Source of the DNA: Nonomuraea deserti
Lineage (GTDB): Bacteria; Actinomycetota; Actinomycetes; Streptosporangiales; Streptosporangiaceae
Length of the DNA stretch: 39,767 nucleotides
Assembly (NCBI RefSeq): GCF_004348685.1
Contig: NZ_SMKO01000081.1
Span: 1 to 39,767, forward strand
Reading direction: 5' to 3'
Both the position numbers and the translations under genes were made by a program. Below the pieces are notes generated by a model. That model was given only the letters and a program-made list of their open reading frames with translations, did no database searches and was not told the origin of the DNA. Positions 29,971-38,428 of this stretch are shown here, one piece after another (the stretch's first letter is position 1; the number at the start of each line of letters is the position of its first letter).

Positions 29971-30783
29971 CTACCTGAGCCGGGCGGCGCGGCTGAGCCT
30001 CGGCACGCTCTCGATCAGCCGGCGCGTGTACGGATGCGCGGGCGAGCCGAGCACCCGCTCGGTCGGTCCGCTCTCCACCACCCGCCCGCCTTCGATGACC
30101 GCCGCCTCCTGGCACAGCGCGGCCACCACGCTCAGGTCGTGCGAGACGACCACGAGCGTCAGCCCCCTGCTGCTGCCCAGCTCGGCCAGCAGCTCCACCA
30201 CCCGCACCCGGGTCGACACGTCGAGCGCGCTGACCGGTTCGTCGGCGAGCAGCACGCGGGGCCCGCACACGACGGCCCTGGCGATGGCGATGCGCTGGCG
30301 CTGCCCGCCCGAGAACTCGTGCGGGTAGCGGCGCGCCGCGTCGGCGGGCAGTCCCACCGACTCCAGCGCCTCGGCGGCCCGCTCGGCCGCCTCGGCCCGC
30401 CTGGCCGCCCGCGATCCCGCCGCCAGCAGGCCCAGCGAGCGCAGCGGCTCGGTGACGATCCGGCCCACCCGCCGGCGCGGATCCAGTGACGAGTACGGGT
30501 CCTGGAACACCGGCTGGACGGCGCGCCGGAACGCGCGGTCGCGCGCCGCCGGCTCGGCGCCGTCGAAGAGGACCTGCCCGCTGCTCGGCCTGGCCAGGCC
30601 GAGCAGCAGCCGCAGCAGCGTCGTCTTGCCCGCGCCGGACTCGCCGACCAGCGCCACGTTGCGCCCCGCCGTCACGGAGACGGAGACGTCCTCCAGCACC
30701 GGCCGCCCGCCGCGGTAGGCGAAGCCGACCCGGCGCGCCTCCAGCACGGGCACGTCCCCGCCGCCTTCCATGCCCGCACTCAC
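29971..30783 (-). CDS. peptide ABC transporter ATPase, DppF/OppF type
   Basis: A 270-residue ATPase. Walker A is VGESGAGKTTLLRLLLG, the Q-loop VFQDPYSSLDP, the signature FSGGQRQRIAIARA, Walker B VLLADEPVSALD, and the switch His is in VVSHDLSVV. The C-terminal PAHPYTRRLIESVP is the Opp/Dpp hallmark. Its GTG overlaps the stop of the DppD-type gene (GTGA). It is the last gene of the operon that starts at 34850, and its stop lies six bases from that of the convergent LanC-like gene. Confidence 0.93.
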   Translation of the reverse strand: MSAGMEGGGDVPVLEARRVGFAYRGGRPVLEDVSVSVTAGRNVALVGESGAGKTTLLRLLLGLARPSSGQVLFDGAEPAARDRAFRRAVQPVFQDPYSSLDPRRRVGRIVTEPLRSLGLLAAGSRAARRAEAAERAAEALESVGLPADAARRYPHEFSGGQRQRIAIARAVVCGPRVLLADEPVSALDVSTRVRVVELLAELGSSRGLTLVVVSHDLSVVAALCQEAAVIEGGRVVESGPTERVLGSPAHPYTRRLIESVPRLSRAARLR

Positions 30784-31571
30784 GGGGCCAGCCGATCCAG
30801 CTCGCCCTCCAGCGCCCGCGCGCTGTCGACCAGCGAGCGCGTGTAAGGATGCCGCGGCTCCCCTACGACGTCCCGCGTTCTTCCCGACTCCACCGCCGAG
30901 CCCTCCTTGAGCACCACGACCCGATCGGCCACGTCGGCGACCACGGCCAGGTCGTGGCCGATGAACAGCAGCGCCATGCCCCGGCCCGCCACCAGCCCGT
31001 CCAGCAGCGCCAGCACCTCGGCCTGCACGGTCACGTCCAGCGCCGTGGTCGGCTCGTCGGCGATCAGCAGCTCGGGCTCGCAGGCGAGCGCCATCGCGAT
31101 GGCCACCCGCTGGCGCTGCCCGCCGGAGATCTCGTGCGGGTACGCCCCCGCCACCCGCCCGGGCAGGCGTACCTCCGACAGCGCCTCCATGACGGCGGCG
31201 CGCAGGGCGCCGCCGCGCAGGCCGCGCCGCCGCCGGATCGGCCCGGCGATCTGCCGGCCGACCCGCATCAGCGGGTCCAGCGCGGTCAGCGGCTCTTGGA
31301 AGACCATGCTCGCCGACCGGCCGCGTATCCGGTCCAGCGTCCTGCCGGACGCGCCGACGACCTGCGTCCCGCCGAGCACCACGCTGCCGCCGGCCGTCAT
31401 GCCCGCGGGCAGCAGCCCCATGACGGCGAGCGCGGTCAGCGACTTGCCCGACCCGGACTCGCCGACCAGGCCGAGCCGCGCGCCGGGTTCGACGCCGAAC
31501 GACAGGCCGCGGACCAGCTCGTGGCCTCCCGGGTGGCGTACGGACAGGTCGTCCGCCCTCAGCAGGCTCAT
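30780..31571 (-). CDS. peptide ABC transporter ATPase, DppD/OppD type
   Basis: A 263-residue ATPase: Walker A VGESGSGKSLTALAVMG, Q-loop MVFQEPLTALDPLM, signature ISGGQRQRVAIAMA, Walker B LLIADEPTTALD, His-switch FIGHDLAVV and C-terminal PRHPYTRSLVDSA. It should pair with the DppF-type protein as a heterodimer that powers uptake. It is shorter than many DppD proteins (about 320) and lacks the C-terminal Cys-rich FeS extension, which is common in actinomycete forms. The ATG overlaps the permease stop (ATGA). Confidence 0.93.
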   Translation of the reverse strand: MSLLRADDLSVRHPGGHELVRGLSFGVEPGARLGLVGESGSGKSLTALAVMGLLPAGMTAGGSVVLGGTQVVGASGRTLDRIRGRSASMVFQEPLTALDPLMRVGRQIAGPIRRRRGLRGGALRAAVMEALSEVRLPGRVAGAYPHEISGGQRQRVAIAMALACEPELLIADEPTTALDVTVQAEVLALLDGLVAGRGMALLFIGHDLAVVADVADRVVVLKEGSAVESGRTRDVVGEPRHPYTRSLVDSARALEGELDRLAP

Positions 31572-32380
31572 CGGCTGCTCCTCCGCGTCGGGTCGGCCAG
31601 GTCGCGCAGGCCGTCGGCGACCAGGTTCACGCCCACCACGAGCACGACGAGCAGCACTCCGGGGGCGACGGCGCCGAGCGGCGCGGTCAGCACCGTGGCC
31701 TGCGCCTCCTGCAGCAGCCGGCCCCATGACGCGTTCGGCGGCGGCGGGCCGAGCCCCAGGTAGGACAGCGACGCCTCGGCCAGCACGGCCAGGCCGAGCT
31801 GGAGAGCCAGGTTGACCAGCAGCGTCGGCCAGATGTTCGGCAGCACGTGCTCGGTCACCAGGCGCGGCCACGAGGTGCCCGACGTACGCGAGGCCGTGAT
31901 GTAGTCCTGCGCGAGCACCCGCTTGACCAGCACCCGGGTCAGCCGCGCCACGACGCCCGACATGGCCAGGCCGATCGCCACGATCGCCGAGCCGAGCGAC
32001 GCCTCGCGCACCGCCACCACCAGCATGGCCAGCAGCAGCGTCGGGAACGCGATGAGGATGTCGAGCGCGGCCGACAGCGCGTCGTCCAGCCAGCGGGTGG
32101 CGAACCCGGCGAGCAGCCCGGCCGCGACGCCCAGCACCCCGCCCACCAGCACGGAGCCGGCGCCCACCGTCAGCGCGATGCGGGCGCCCACCATGAGGCG
32201 GGTCAGCAGGTCGCGGCCCAGCTTGTCGGTGCCGAGCAGGTGCTCGCCGCCCGGTGGCGCGAGCCGCCCGCCCGTCGTGTCCGACGGATCGTACGGCAGC
32301 CACACCAGCGACACGACGGCCACGGCGAGCACGAGCCCGACCAGCACGCAGCCGGCGGCGAACGTGTGCCGGCCCTTCAC
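31568..32380 (-). CDS. peptide ABC transporter permease, DppC type
   Basis: A 270-residue inner-membrane permease with six predicted segments, starting VKGRHTFAAGCVLVGLVLAV. HLLGTDKLGRDLLTRLMVGARIAL is the conserved DppC N-terminal signature, and the EAA loop is TASRTSGTSWPRLVTEHVLPN. The GTG start overlaps the DppB stop (GTGA) and its own stop overlaps the DppD start. Confidence 0.92.
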   Translation of the reverse strand: MKGRHTFAAGCVLVGLVLAVAVVSLVWLPYDPSDTTGGRLAPPGGEHLLGTDKLGRDLLTRLMVGARIALTVGAGSVLVGGVLGVAAGLLAGFATRWLDDALSAALDILIAFPTLLLAMLVVAVREASLGSAIVAIGLAMSGVVARLTRVLVKRVLAQDYITASRTSGTSWPRLVTEHVLPNIWPTLLVNLALQLGLAVLAEASLSYLGLGPPPPNASWGRLLQEAQATVLTAPLGAVAPGVLLVVLVVGVNLVADGLRDLADPTRRSSR

Positions 32381-33342
32381 GGACGCCCTCCGCCGACGTG
32401 CGCGCGCAGCCGCGGATCGACCAGCCGCTGGACGACGTCGGCCGCGAAACCGATCAGCAGCACCGCGAGCGTGCTGACCACCAGCACACCCTGGATGACC
32501 GGGTAGTCGTGCTCGGCGATGCCCTTGATCAGCAGGGTGCCGAGGCCGGGCAGGGTGAACACGCTCTCCACGACCACCGCGCCGAGGAACGTGGTCGCCA
32601 GCTCGATGCCCAGGATGGAGATGACGGGCACCGAGGCGTTGCGCAGCCCGTGCCGCCACATCGCGCCGCCGAACGACTCGCCCATCGCCCTGGCGGTGCG
32701 CAGGAAGTCACTGCCCAGCACGTCCACGGTCGCCGACCGGACGTAGCGGATCAGCGAGGCCGACATCACCAGCGCGATCGTGACGACCGGCAGCAGCAGC
32801 GACGTCAGCGCGCGCCCCGGCTCCGCCCAGTCCTCGCGCGGGAAGCCGCCCGCGGGCAACACCCGCAGCCGCAGCGCGAACACGGTCACCAGCAGTATGC
32901 CGATCCAGAAGACCGGCACCGCGACGCCGAGCTGCGCGACCCCGTTCAGCAGCGGCCCGTACCAGCGGTCCGACCGCCACGCGGCCAGGAACCCCACCGG
33001 CAGCGCGACCACCACGGCCAGCGTGAACGCGAGCAGCGTCAGCGGCACGGTGACGGCCAGCCGCGCGGCGATCTCGGAGCCGACGGGCAGCTTGCTGACG
33101 AACGACGTGCCGAGGTCGAGCCTTGCCAGCCCGCCCAGCCACGAGGCGAACTGCTCGGGCAGCGGCAGGTCGGAGCCGATCTGCCGGCGCGCCGCGGCGA
33201 GCTGCTCCGGCGTCGCGCCGACCGACACCAGCGCGTTGGCCGGGTCGCCGGGCAGCAGCCGCAGCAGCACGAACAGCAGCGACGCCGCCAGCAGCAGCGA
33301 GGCCAGCAGGAACGAGGTACGGCGCAGCAGGTAGCGCCCCAT
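32377..33342 (-). CDS. peptide ABC transporter permease, DppB type
   Basis: A 321-residue permease. It begins MGRYLLRRTSFLLASLLLA, with RLLPGDPANAL, the DppB/OppB motif, followed by a long extracytoplasmic loop and five more membrane segments. The EAA loop is FLRTARAMGESFGGAMWRHG (TARA...G...H). The ATG shares one base with the stop of the binding-protein gene. Confidence 0.92.
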   Translation of the reverse strand: MGRYLLRRTSFLLASLLLAASLLFVLLRLLPGDPANALVSVGATPEQLAAARRQIGSDLPLPEQFASWLGGLARLDLGTSFVSKLPVGSEIAARLAVTVPLTLLAFTLAVVVALPVGFLAAWRSDRWYGPLLNGVAQLGVAVPVFWIGILLVTVFALRLRVLPAGGFPREDWAEPGRALTSLLLPVVTIALVMSASLIRYVRSATVDVLGSDFLRTARAMGESFGGAMWRHGLRNASVPVISILGIELATTFLGAVVVESVFTLPGLGTLLIKGIAEHDYPVIQGVLVVSTLAVLLIGFAADVVQRLVDPRLRAHVGGGRP

Positions 33343-34850
33343 CAGCTCTTCTTGATCCCGTACGCGTAGAACTGCGAGTTCAGGCCGTTGACCGGGTATC
33401 CGGACAGGTTGGAGGCGGCCACCACGATCTGCGGGTAGAGGTAGAGCCAGTCGCCGGCCGCGTTCTCGGCGATCCGCCGGTTGGCCTTCTTGAGCAGCTC
33501 GGTCTGCTCCTCAGGGGTCCTGGCGCGCTCGGCGTCCTTGATCCACTCGCTCACCTGCTTGTCGTCGTAGCCCCAGTAGAAGTCGGGGTCGCCGTACCAG
33601 ACCACGTCGCGGTCGTTGACGTGCTCCTGCAGGGTGGCGGCGAAGTCGTGGTTCTTGTACACCTTCGAGTACCACTCGTCGGCGGTGATGACGTTGATGT
33701 CGACCGTGATGCCGACCTTGGCCAGCTCGCTCTTGATGAACGTCGCGGCCGTCGGGTGGGGGTCGTAGTTGGGGGTGTCGAGGGTGAAGCGGAAACCCTT
33801 GGCGTAGCCGGCCTCGGCCAGTTGCCGCTTGGCCAGCTCCACGTCGTACGGGTTGACCTTGGTGAGGTCCTCGTACCACGGGTCGGTCGGCGGCACCATC
33901 GAGCCGATCAGGCTGCCGTGCCCCGCCCAGATCGACTCCAGCAGCTTGGCGTCGTCGATGGCCGACGAGACGGCCTTGCGCACGAGCGGCTCGTCGAAGG
34001 GCGCCTTCCTGTCGTTGAAGGCGAGCAGCAGCTTGGTGGTGGAGTGGCCCTCGCTGACCCGGTAGTCGGGGTTGCCGGTGAACTGCGCGAGCGCGTCGGG
34101 GCTCTGCTGGCTGGTCACGATGTCCACGGCGTTGGTCAGCAGCGCGTTGTTGAGCGCCGTGGCGTCGGTGAAGTAGTGGAACACCACGCCGTTGTTGGCG
34201 GGCGGCGTGCCCCAGTAGCCGGGGAAACGGTCGAGGCTGAGCGTGGATCCGCGCTTCCAGGCTCCCAGTTCGTACGGCCCGGTGCCGTCCTCGGCGGTCG
34301 CCAGATCCTTGGCGTCGGCGTTGACGATCCACACGTAGGTGAGGTTGTACACCAGCGACACCGACCGGTGGGCCAGCTCGACCACCACGGTGCCGTCGTC
34401 GGGGGTCTCCACGGACTCGATCGCCTCGAGGCTGCTCTTGCGCGCCGACTGGGAGTCGTCGGCGGTGACCCGTTCGATGCTGTGCTTCACGTCGGCCGGC
34501 GTCAGCGCCTTGCCGGAGTGGAACGTCACGCCCTCGCGCAGCTCGAAGGTGTACGTCAGGCCGTCGTCGGAGACCTCGTACCCTTTGGCCAGGAGGTTCT
34601 CCACCTTGCCCGCGTCGGTCAGCCGGAACAGCCCTTCGTAGACGTTGCCGTTGAACGCCTCGGTCACGCCCTGCCCGCCGCCGGCGGTGTTGTCGAGGTT
34701 CTGGGGCTCGTACTGGGATCCGATCTCGATCACGGCCGCGGCGTCGGGCGTGGCCGTGCCGACTCCCGCCGGGCCCTCCTGTCCGGAGCCGCACGCGGCC
34801 AGAACGAGCGCCAGTGCGGCCACGACGCCGGCGAGCTTGCTGTTCACCAT
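33342..34850 (-). CDS. peptide/oligopeptide-binding lipoprotein, DppA/OppA type
   Basis: A 502-residue class C solute-binding protein. The signal peptide ends in a good lipobox, LVLAACGSG (Cys about 20). The core motifs are YEGLFRLTDAGKVENLLAKGYEVS, LREGVTFHSGKALTPADVKHSIER and FNDRKAPFDEPLVRKAVS. It captures the substrate at the outer face of the membrane. The family also binds nickel, sugars, opines or glutathione, so the exact substrate is open. GGGAG precedes the ATG. It heads a full operon in the usual order A-B-C-D-F and is preceded by two unusual inverted repeats. Confidence 0.92.
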   Translation of the reverse strand: MVNSKLAGVVAALALVLAACGSGQEGPAGVGTATPDAAAVIEIGSQYEPQNLDNTAGGGQGVTEAFNGNVYEGLFRLTDAGKVENLLAKGYEVSDDGLTYTFELREGVTFHSGKALTPADVKHSIERVTADDSQSARKSSLEAIESVETPDDGTVVVELAHRSVSLVYNLTYVWIVNADAKDLATAEDGTGPYELGAWKRGSTLSLDRFPGYWGTPPANNGVVFHYFTDATALNNALLTNAVDIVTSQQSPDALAQFTGNPDYRVSEGHSTTKLLLAFNDRKAPFDEPLVRKAVSSAIDDAKLLESIWAGHGSLIGSMVPPTDPWYEDLTKVNPYDVELAKRQLAEAGYAKGFRFTLDTPNYDPHPTAATFIKSELAKVGITVDINVITADEWYSKVYKNHDFAATLQEHVNDRDVVWYGDPDFYWGYDDKQVSEWIKDAERARTPEEQTELLKKANRRIAENAAGDWLYLYPQIVVAASNLSGYPVNGLNSQFYAYGIKKS

Positions 34851-34860
34851 TACTCCCGAG

Positions 34861-34900
34861 CGATATGCACTAAATGAGTAGGTTTAGTGGGATCATATCG
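34861..34900. promoter_or_regulatory. compound inverted repeat in the leader of the peptide-transport operon
   Basis: CGATATG and CACTAAA (34861-34874) are answered by TTTAGTG (34883-34889) and CATATCG (34894-34900), with an 8-base centre and a 4-base bulge. As DNA it is a large operator; as RNA it would be a 14-bp hairpin just before the ribosome site. Its outer arm holds the minus-strand -10 TATGAT (34897-34892). Confidence 0.65.
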
Positions 34901-34906
34901 GTACGC

Positions 34907-34922
34907 CTGAGCGGCCGCTCAG
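34907..34922. promoter_or_regulatory. perfect 16-bp palindrome over the -35 region
   Basis: CTGAGCGGCCGCTCAG is a perfect palindrome. Its centre is about 20 bases upstream of the TATGAT -10 of the peptide-transport operon, in the place of a -35 that is not itself recognisable. A regulator site is likely. Between here and 35082 nothing further is recognised. Confidence 0.55.
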
Positions 34923-35082
34923 CGGCGTCTGGTAGGCCGGTGGCAAACACGCGCCGACGTCCGGCCCAGAATCACCCTAGTCAATGCCAAATCCGGATCG
35001 ATGGGCGGTATGACGGTTTCTGATCGGGCAGGCGTGGGCTTCCCGAAGCGCTTTCAGCCGTTCGACGGGAGGCGGATCTGGG

Positions 35083-35349
35083 ATGGCTCCAACGGCAACA
35101 GGCATCGCCGATCAGAACCGGGAGGCCGCCGCCCCGCCCGCGCCGGGGCGCAGACCGGTCGCGGCGGCCACCGCACTCTGGGGATCCGTGCTGGCGCCGT
35201 TCGCGGCGCTGGCGGCCGCCGTGCCGATGGCCTGGGGGAGGGGACTGTGCTGGGTGGACGTGCTGATCGCGGCCGGCGCCTACGCGATCACCGGGCTCGG
35301 CGTCACTTCGTCGGCGGCTTGTACGGCTCGCCGCAGAAGTAACGGTTGA
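35083..35349 (+). pseudogene. N-terminal remnant of an acyl-CoA (fatty acid) desaturase
   Basis: The frame has a plausible ribosome site (GGGAGG) and codes for a polar N-terminus, then ALWGSVLAPFAALAAAVP, GLCWVDVLIAAGAY and AITGLGVT. This is the start of a delta-9-type acyl-CoA desaturase, where VGFHRYFTH with the first metal-binding histidines should follow. Instead, at about 35307 the frame enters the 3' end of the convergent serine hydrolase gene and ends in unrelated residues. No histidine box remains, so it cannot work. A deletion has probably fused the hydrolase region to the desaturase N-terminus. Confidence 0.7.
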
Positions 35350-36451
35350 GCGCGTCGACGCCCGCCAGCAACATCGGCGCCACCTTCGGATCGCTGCGCT
35401 GCACGTTGACCGAGAGCGTCATCCGGCGCTTCCCCGTCGCGTCGGCGAAGGCGAACGTCTGGTAGCCCGGGATGGCCCCGGTCGCACCCCACATCTCGCC
35501 GCAGGTGAGCCCTGCCGACTCCAGCCCGAGCCCGTACCGCGGGAAGACCGGCGCCTGCGGCGTGCCGACCCCGGTACGCATCTGGGCGAGAAGGTCGCGC
35601 GCGACCAGCCGGCCGCCGAACAGCGCCTGGTAGAAGCGGTTCACATCGCGGGCGTCCGACACCACCCCGTACGCCGCCCACGCGAACGACGGGTTCAGCC
35701 GGGTGATGGGCTTGAGCGCTCCCGGCGCGTCGGGGTCGGCGCCCTTGGGCAGGTAGTAGCCGGTGGCGTGCGGGCCGCGGACGTTCCGCCGGGTCAGCGG
35801 CAGGTACGTGCGCGTCATCATCGCCGGGCGGAAGATCCGCCGCTCCAGCTCGGCGCCCAGGTCGTGGCCCGTGACCTTCTCCACCAGCAGCCCGAGCAGG
35901 ATGTAGCCGGTGTTGGAGTAGGAGAAGCGGCCCCGCTCCGGTCGTGGCAGCCGCTCGGCCACGGCGACGAGCTGCCGCGGGGTGTAGGTCTTGCCGAAGC
36001 GGGCGGGGTCGGCGAACTCGGGCGCTTGCGCGTAGTCGGCCAGGCCGCCCGTGTGGTTGAGCAGGTGCCGTACGGTGATCCGGTCGTCGCCCTCGACCAG
36101 GCCGGGCAGCCGGGTGGCGATCTTCTCCTCAAGGCTCACCCTGCCCTCCCGCACCAGCTGCAGGACCACCGCGGCCACCATGCTCTTGGTCAGGCTGGCG
36201 ATCCGGAACCGCGCCTCGCGCGGCACCGGCACGCGGGTCTCCAGGTCGGCGACCCCGCTGGTGGCGATCCAGGTGCCGCGATCGTCGTCGATCCTGGCCA
36301 GGACGCCGGGAGCGCCCGCGGCCACCATCGCGTCGAGCGCCTGGCGTACCCCGGCAGGCTCCCTCGCTTGCGCGTTCGCCGGCAGGGGGGACAGCAGCCC
36401 CGCGGCGACGAGTACGGTGGCCGCCACGTGGCGGCAGGTCAGGAGGGACAT
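35303..36451 (-). CDS. beta-lactamase-family serine hydrolase, exported
   Basis: A 382-residue class C beta-lactamase/DD-peptidase-like hydrolase. The signal peptide covers about residues 1-29 with ANA-QA at its end. The catalytic S86-x-x-K89 is in RIASLTKSM and Y178-S-N180 in FSYSNTGYILL; HLLNHTGGLADY is a typical esterase/peptidase-group motif. It acts outside the cell, perhaps as a D-Ala-D-Ala carboxypeptidase or esterase. The ATG at 36451 has GAAGGAA seven bases upstream. Its stop lies at the break point of the desaturase remnant. Confidence 0.87.
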   Translation of the reverse strand: MSLLTCRHVAATVLVAAGLLSPLPANAQAREPAGVRQALDAMVAAGAPGVLARIDDDRGTWIATSGVADLETRVPVPREARFRIASLTKSMVAAVVLQLVREGRVSLEEKIATRLPGLVEGDDRITVRHLLNHTGGLADYAQAPEFADPARFGKTYTPRQLVAVAERLPRPERGRFSYSNTGYILLGLLVEKVTGHDLGAELERRIFRPAMMTRTYLPLTRRNVRGPHATGYYLPKGADPDAPGALKPITRLNPSFAWAAYGVVSDARDVNRFYQALFGGRLVARDLLAQMRTGVGTPQAPVFPRYGLGLESAGLTCGEMWGATGAIPGYQTFAFADATGKRRMTLSVNVQRSDPKVAPMLLAGVDALNRYFCGEPYKPPTK

Positions 36452-36548
36452 GAACACGTTCCTTCGATGGACGGCGGTGAACGATCTCCATCCTCGAAGG
36501 GCCGGCGGCCGTCATCGTCCTCATTCCTGACGAACCTCGCCTGCCACG

Positions 36549-36573
36549 GTGGTCGCACCAGGGCTGCGACCAC
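36549..36573 (-). terminator. hairpin downstream of the Ser/Thr kinase genes
   Basis: GTGGTCGCA and TGCGACCAC form a perfect 9-bp stem with a 7-base loop, 74 bases past the stop codon of the minus-strand kinase gene. The rest of the gap 36452-36646 shows nothing clear. Confidence 0.5.
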
Positions 36574-36646
36574 AGGCTGACCCGCGTGCCCTCGCATCGC
36601 GGCGGCGTCACGCAGGGACCACCCCAGCCGGCGGGCCGTGGCGCCG

Positions 36647-38428
36647 TCAGGACAGGTTGGCCAGCGCCTGGCGGGCGGCCTGGATCGCGCCGTCGCGGAC
36701 CTCGTCCGTCACCTTCGACTGCTCCCGCGCGGTGTGAGTGACCTTGAGGAGGGTGGTCCCGGTTCGCAGCCACACGGTCGTCTCGGCACTGTCACCGAAC
36801 TCGGACACGGTCCCCGCGTCCCGCGCGAACGCCTCGTCGCCCAGGCCCGACACGTTACGCACTGCGGAGGTCCGCACGGTGGTGAGCTGGCCCTTGCTCG
36901 CGCCGGCCTCCGTGACCGCGCCGGCGCGGTGCAGCGCGAGGGTCTCCTCGGCGGTCTTCTCCCGCGGATACCCGTTGATCTTGATTTCGAGCCTCGTACG
37001 CCCCTGCCAGACGCACGTGGTGCTGCCCTCGGGGGAGGGGGTGCCGCCGGACAGGGCGGCCGCCTGCGCCTCGGTCAGCAGGGTGCACGGGTCGGAGACG
37101 GTAGCGGCGGTGGGCGACGGGGACGGCGTGGAGACGGAGGTCGCGGTCCCCGGCGCCGGGGTGGCGGTGGCCGTGGCCGGCGGGCCAGTGGTGGCCTGGC
37201 GGGTGGCCGGCGCGCTGGTCGGGCCGCTGGCCGTGGTGCCGGGCGGGCCGGTCGTCGCGGTGGCGTTCGTCATCAGCAGCGCGGCCGCCGTCACCGCCGA
37301 CGCCGCCACCGCGCCCGCCACGGCGGCCGCCACCAGCGGCCGCCTCCGCCGGGCTGCCGGTGGGAACGGGCGGTCCACGGTGTCGATCCCGTCGCGCGCG
37401 GTGCGCGGGCCCGGAGCCGTCCCACTGGGGAACGACGGGGAGGCCGCCTGCCCGGGCGGGTACGCGCCGCCGCCCGGCCTCGTCCCGTGCCCCCCGCCGG
37501 GTCCCCGGGCATGCTCCCAGGCAGTACCGCCCGAAGCACCGCCCGCAGCGCCGCCCAAGGTGCCGCCCAAGGTGCCGCCCGCTGTGCCGCCCGCTGTGCC
37601 GCCGGCCTGGTCCGGGTGCGCCACGGCGTACAGCGCCTGACGGAACGCCTCGGCGCCAGGGCGTTGACCGGGATCCTTGGCCAGCACGGCCAGCAGCACC
37701 GGCCCCAGCGGACCCGCGTGCGCCGGGGGAGGGGCCGGGTGGGTCAGGACGGCTCCGAGGGTCGCCAGCCGGTTGTCCCGGTGGAACGGCCCCCGGCCCT
37801 CGACGGCGGCGTAGAGCGTCGCGCCCAGCGACCACAGGTCGGACGACGGCCCGGCCGCGCGGTCGTTGCGCACCCGTTCGGGCGCCATGTAACCGGGCGA
37901 GCCCACCACCGCGTCCGCCGAGGTGAGCGCCGCCTCCCCGGAGCGCACGGCGATGCCGAAGTCGGTGAGGACCGCCCGGTCGCCCTCCGCCAGCAGCACG
38001 TTGGCGGGTTTGACGTCCCGGTGCAGCACGCCCCGCTCGTGCGCCAGCGCCAGCGCGTCCAGCAGGTGCAGCCCGATGAGCGCGGCCCGCTGCGGCGACA
38101 GCCGTTCGCCGCCGGCCAGCAACCGCTCCAGCGAGGGCCCGGACACCAGGTCCATGACGATCCACGGGCGGCCGTCCGCGACGAGCACGTCGTGCACCGT
38201 GATGATGGACGGGTGCGCCAGCCCGCCCGCCGCCCTGGCCTCCCGCATCGTGCGCTCGCACAGCTCCTGCCGGGCGTCCGCGGGCATGTGGCCGGGCAGG
38301 CGCACCTCCTTCACGGCCACCTCGCGGCCCAGCAGCTCGTCCCAGGCCCGCCAGACGATGCCCATGCCGCCCTCGCCCAGCGAGCTCCCCAGCCGGTAGC
38401 GCCCGGCGAGCAGACCGTCAGTTGCCAC
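36647..38428 (-). CDS. PknB-type Ser/Thr protein kinase with extracellular domain
   Basis: A 593-residue membrane kinase. The kinase domain (about 10-270) has the glycine loop LGEGGMGIVWRAWD, Lys40 (VAVKEV), the catalytic loop HRDVKPANVLL with Asp138, TDFGIAV (156-158), and GSPGYMAPER. A Gly/Pro/Ala linker with GGTAGGT/GGTLGGT repeats leads to one membrane helix (PLVAAAVAGAVAASAVTAAALLM), then a Thr/Pro-rich stalk and an outer domain with two Cys (DPCTLLTEAQ and TTCVWQG), like a PknH/DUF3558-type sensor. The GTG start at 38428 overlaps the end of the upstream kinase gene by 11 bases. Frames starting at 38491 are less likely. The ligand is unknown. Confidence 0.88.
   Translation of the reverse strand: MATDGLLAGRYRLGSSLGEGGMGIVWRAWDELLGREVAVKEVRLPGHMPADARQELCERTMREARAAGGLAHPSIITVHDVLVADGRPWIVMDLVSGPSLERLLAGGERLSPQRAALIGLHLLDALALAHERGVLHRDVKPANVLLAEGDRAVLTDFGIAVRSGEAALTSADAVVGSPGYMAPERVRNDRAAGPSSDLWSLGATLYAAVEGRGPFHRDNRLATLGAVLTHPAPPPAHAGPLGPVLLAVLAKDPGQRPGAEAFRQALYAVAHPDQAGGTAGGTAGGTLGGTLGGAAGGASGGTAWEHARGPGGGHGTRPGGGAYPPGQAASPSFPSGTAPGPRTARDGIDTVDRPFPPAARRRRPLVAAAVAGAVAASAVTAAALLMTNATATTGPPGTTASGPTSAPATRQATTGPPATATATPAPGTATSVSTPSPSPTAATVSDPCTLLTEAQAAALSGGTPSPEGSTTCVWQGRTRLEIKINGYPREKTAEETLALHRAGAVTEAGASKGQLTTVRTSAVRNVSGLGDEAFARDAGTVSEFGDSAETTVWLRTGTTLLKVTHTAREQSKVTDEVRDGAIQAARQALANLS

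Noticed and set aside
28636..34850. Complete lanthipeptide cluster with the peptide ABC transporter as exporter
   Set aside because: The transporter has a solute-binding lipoprotein and Dpp/Opp motifs, so it is an importer, and no precursor or dehydratase gene is present.
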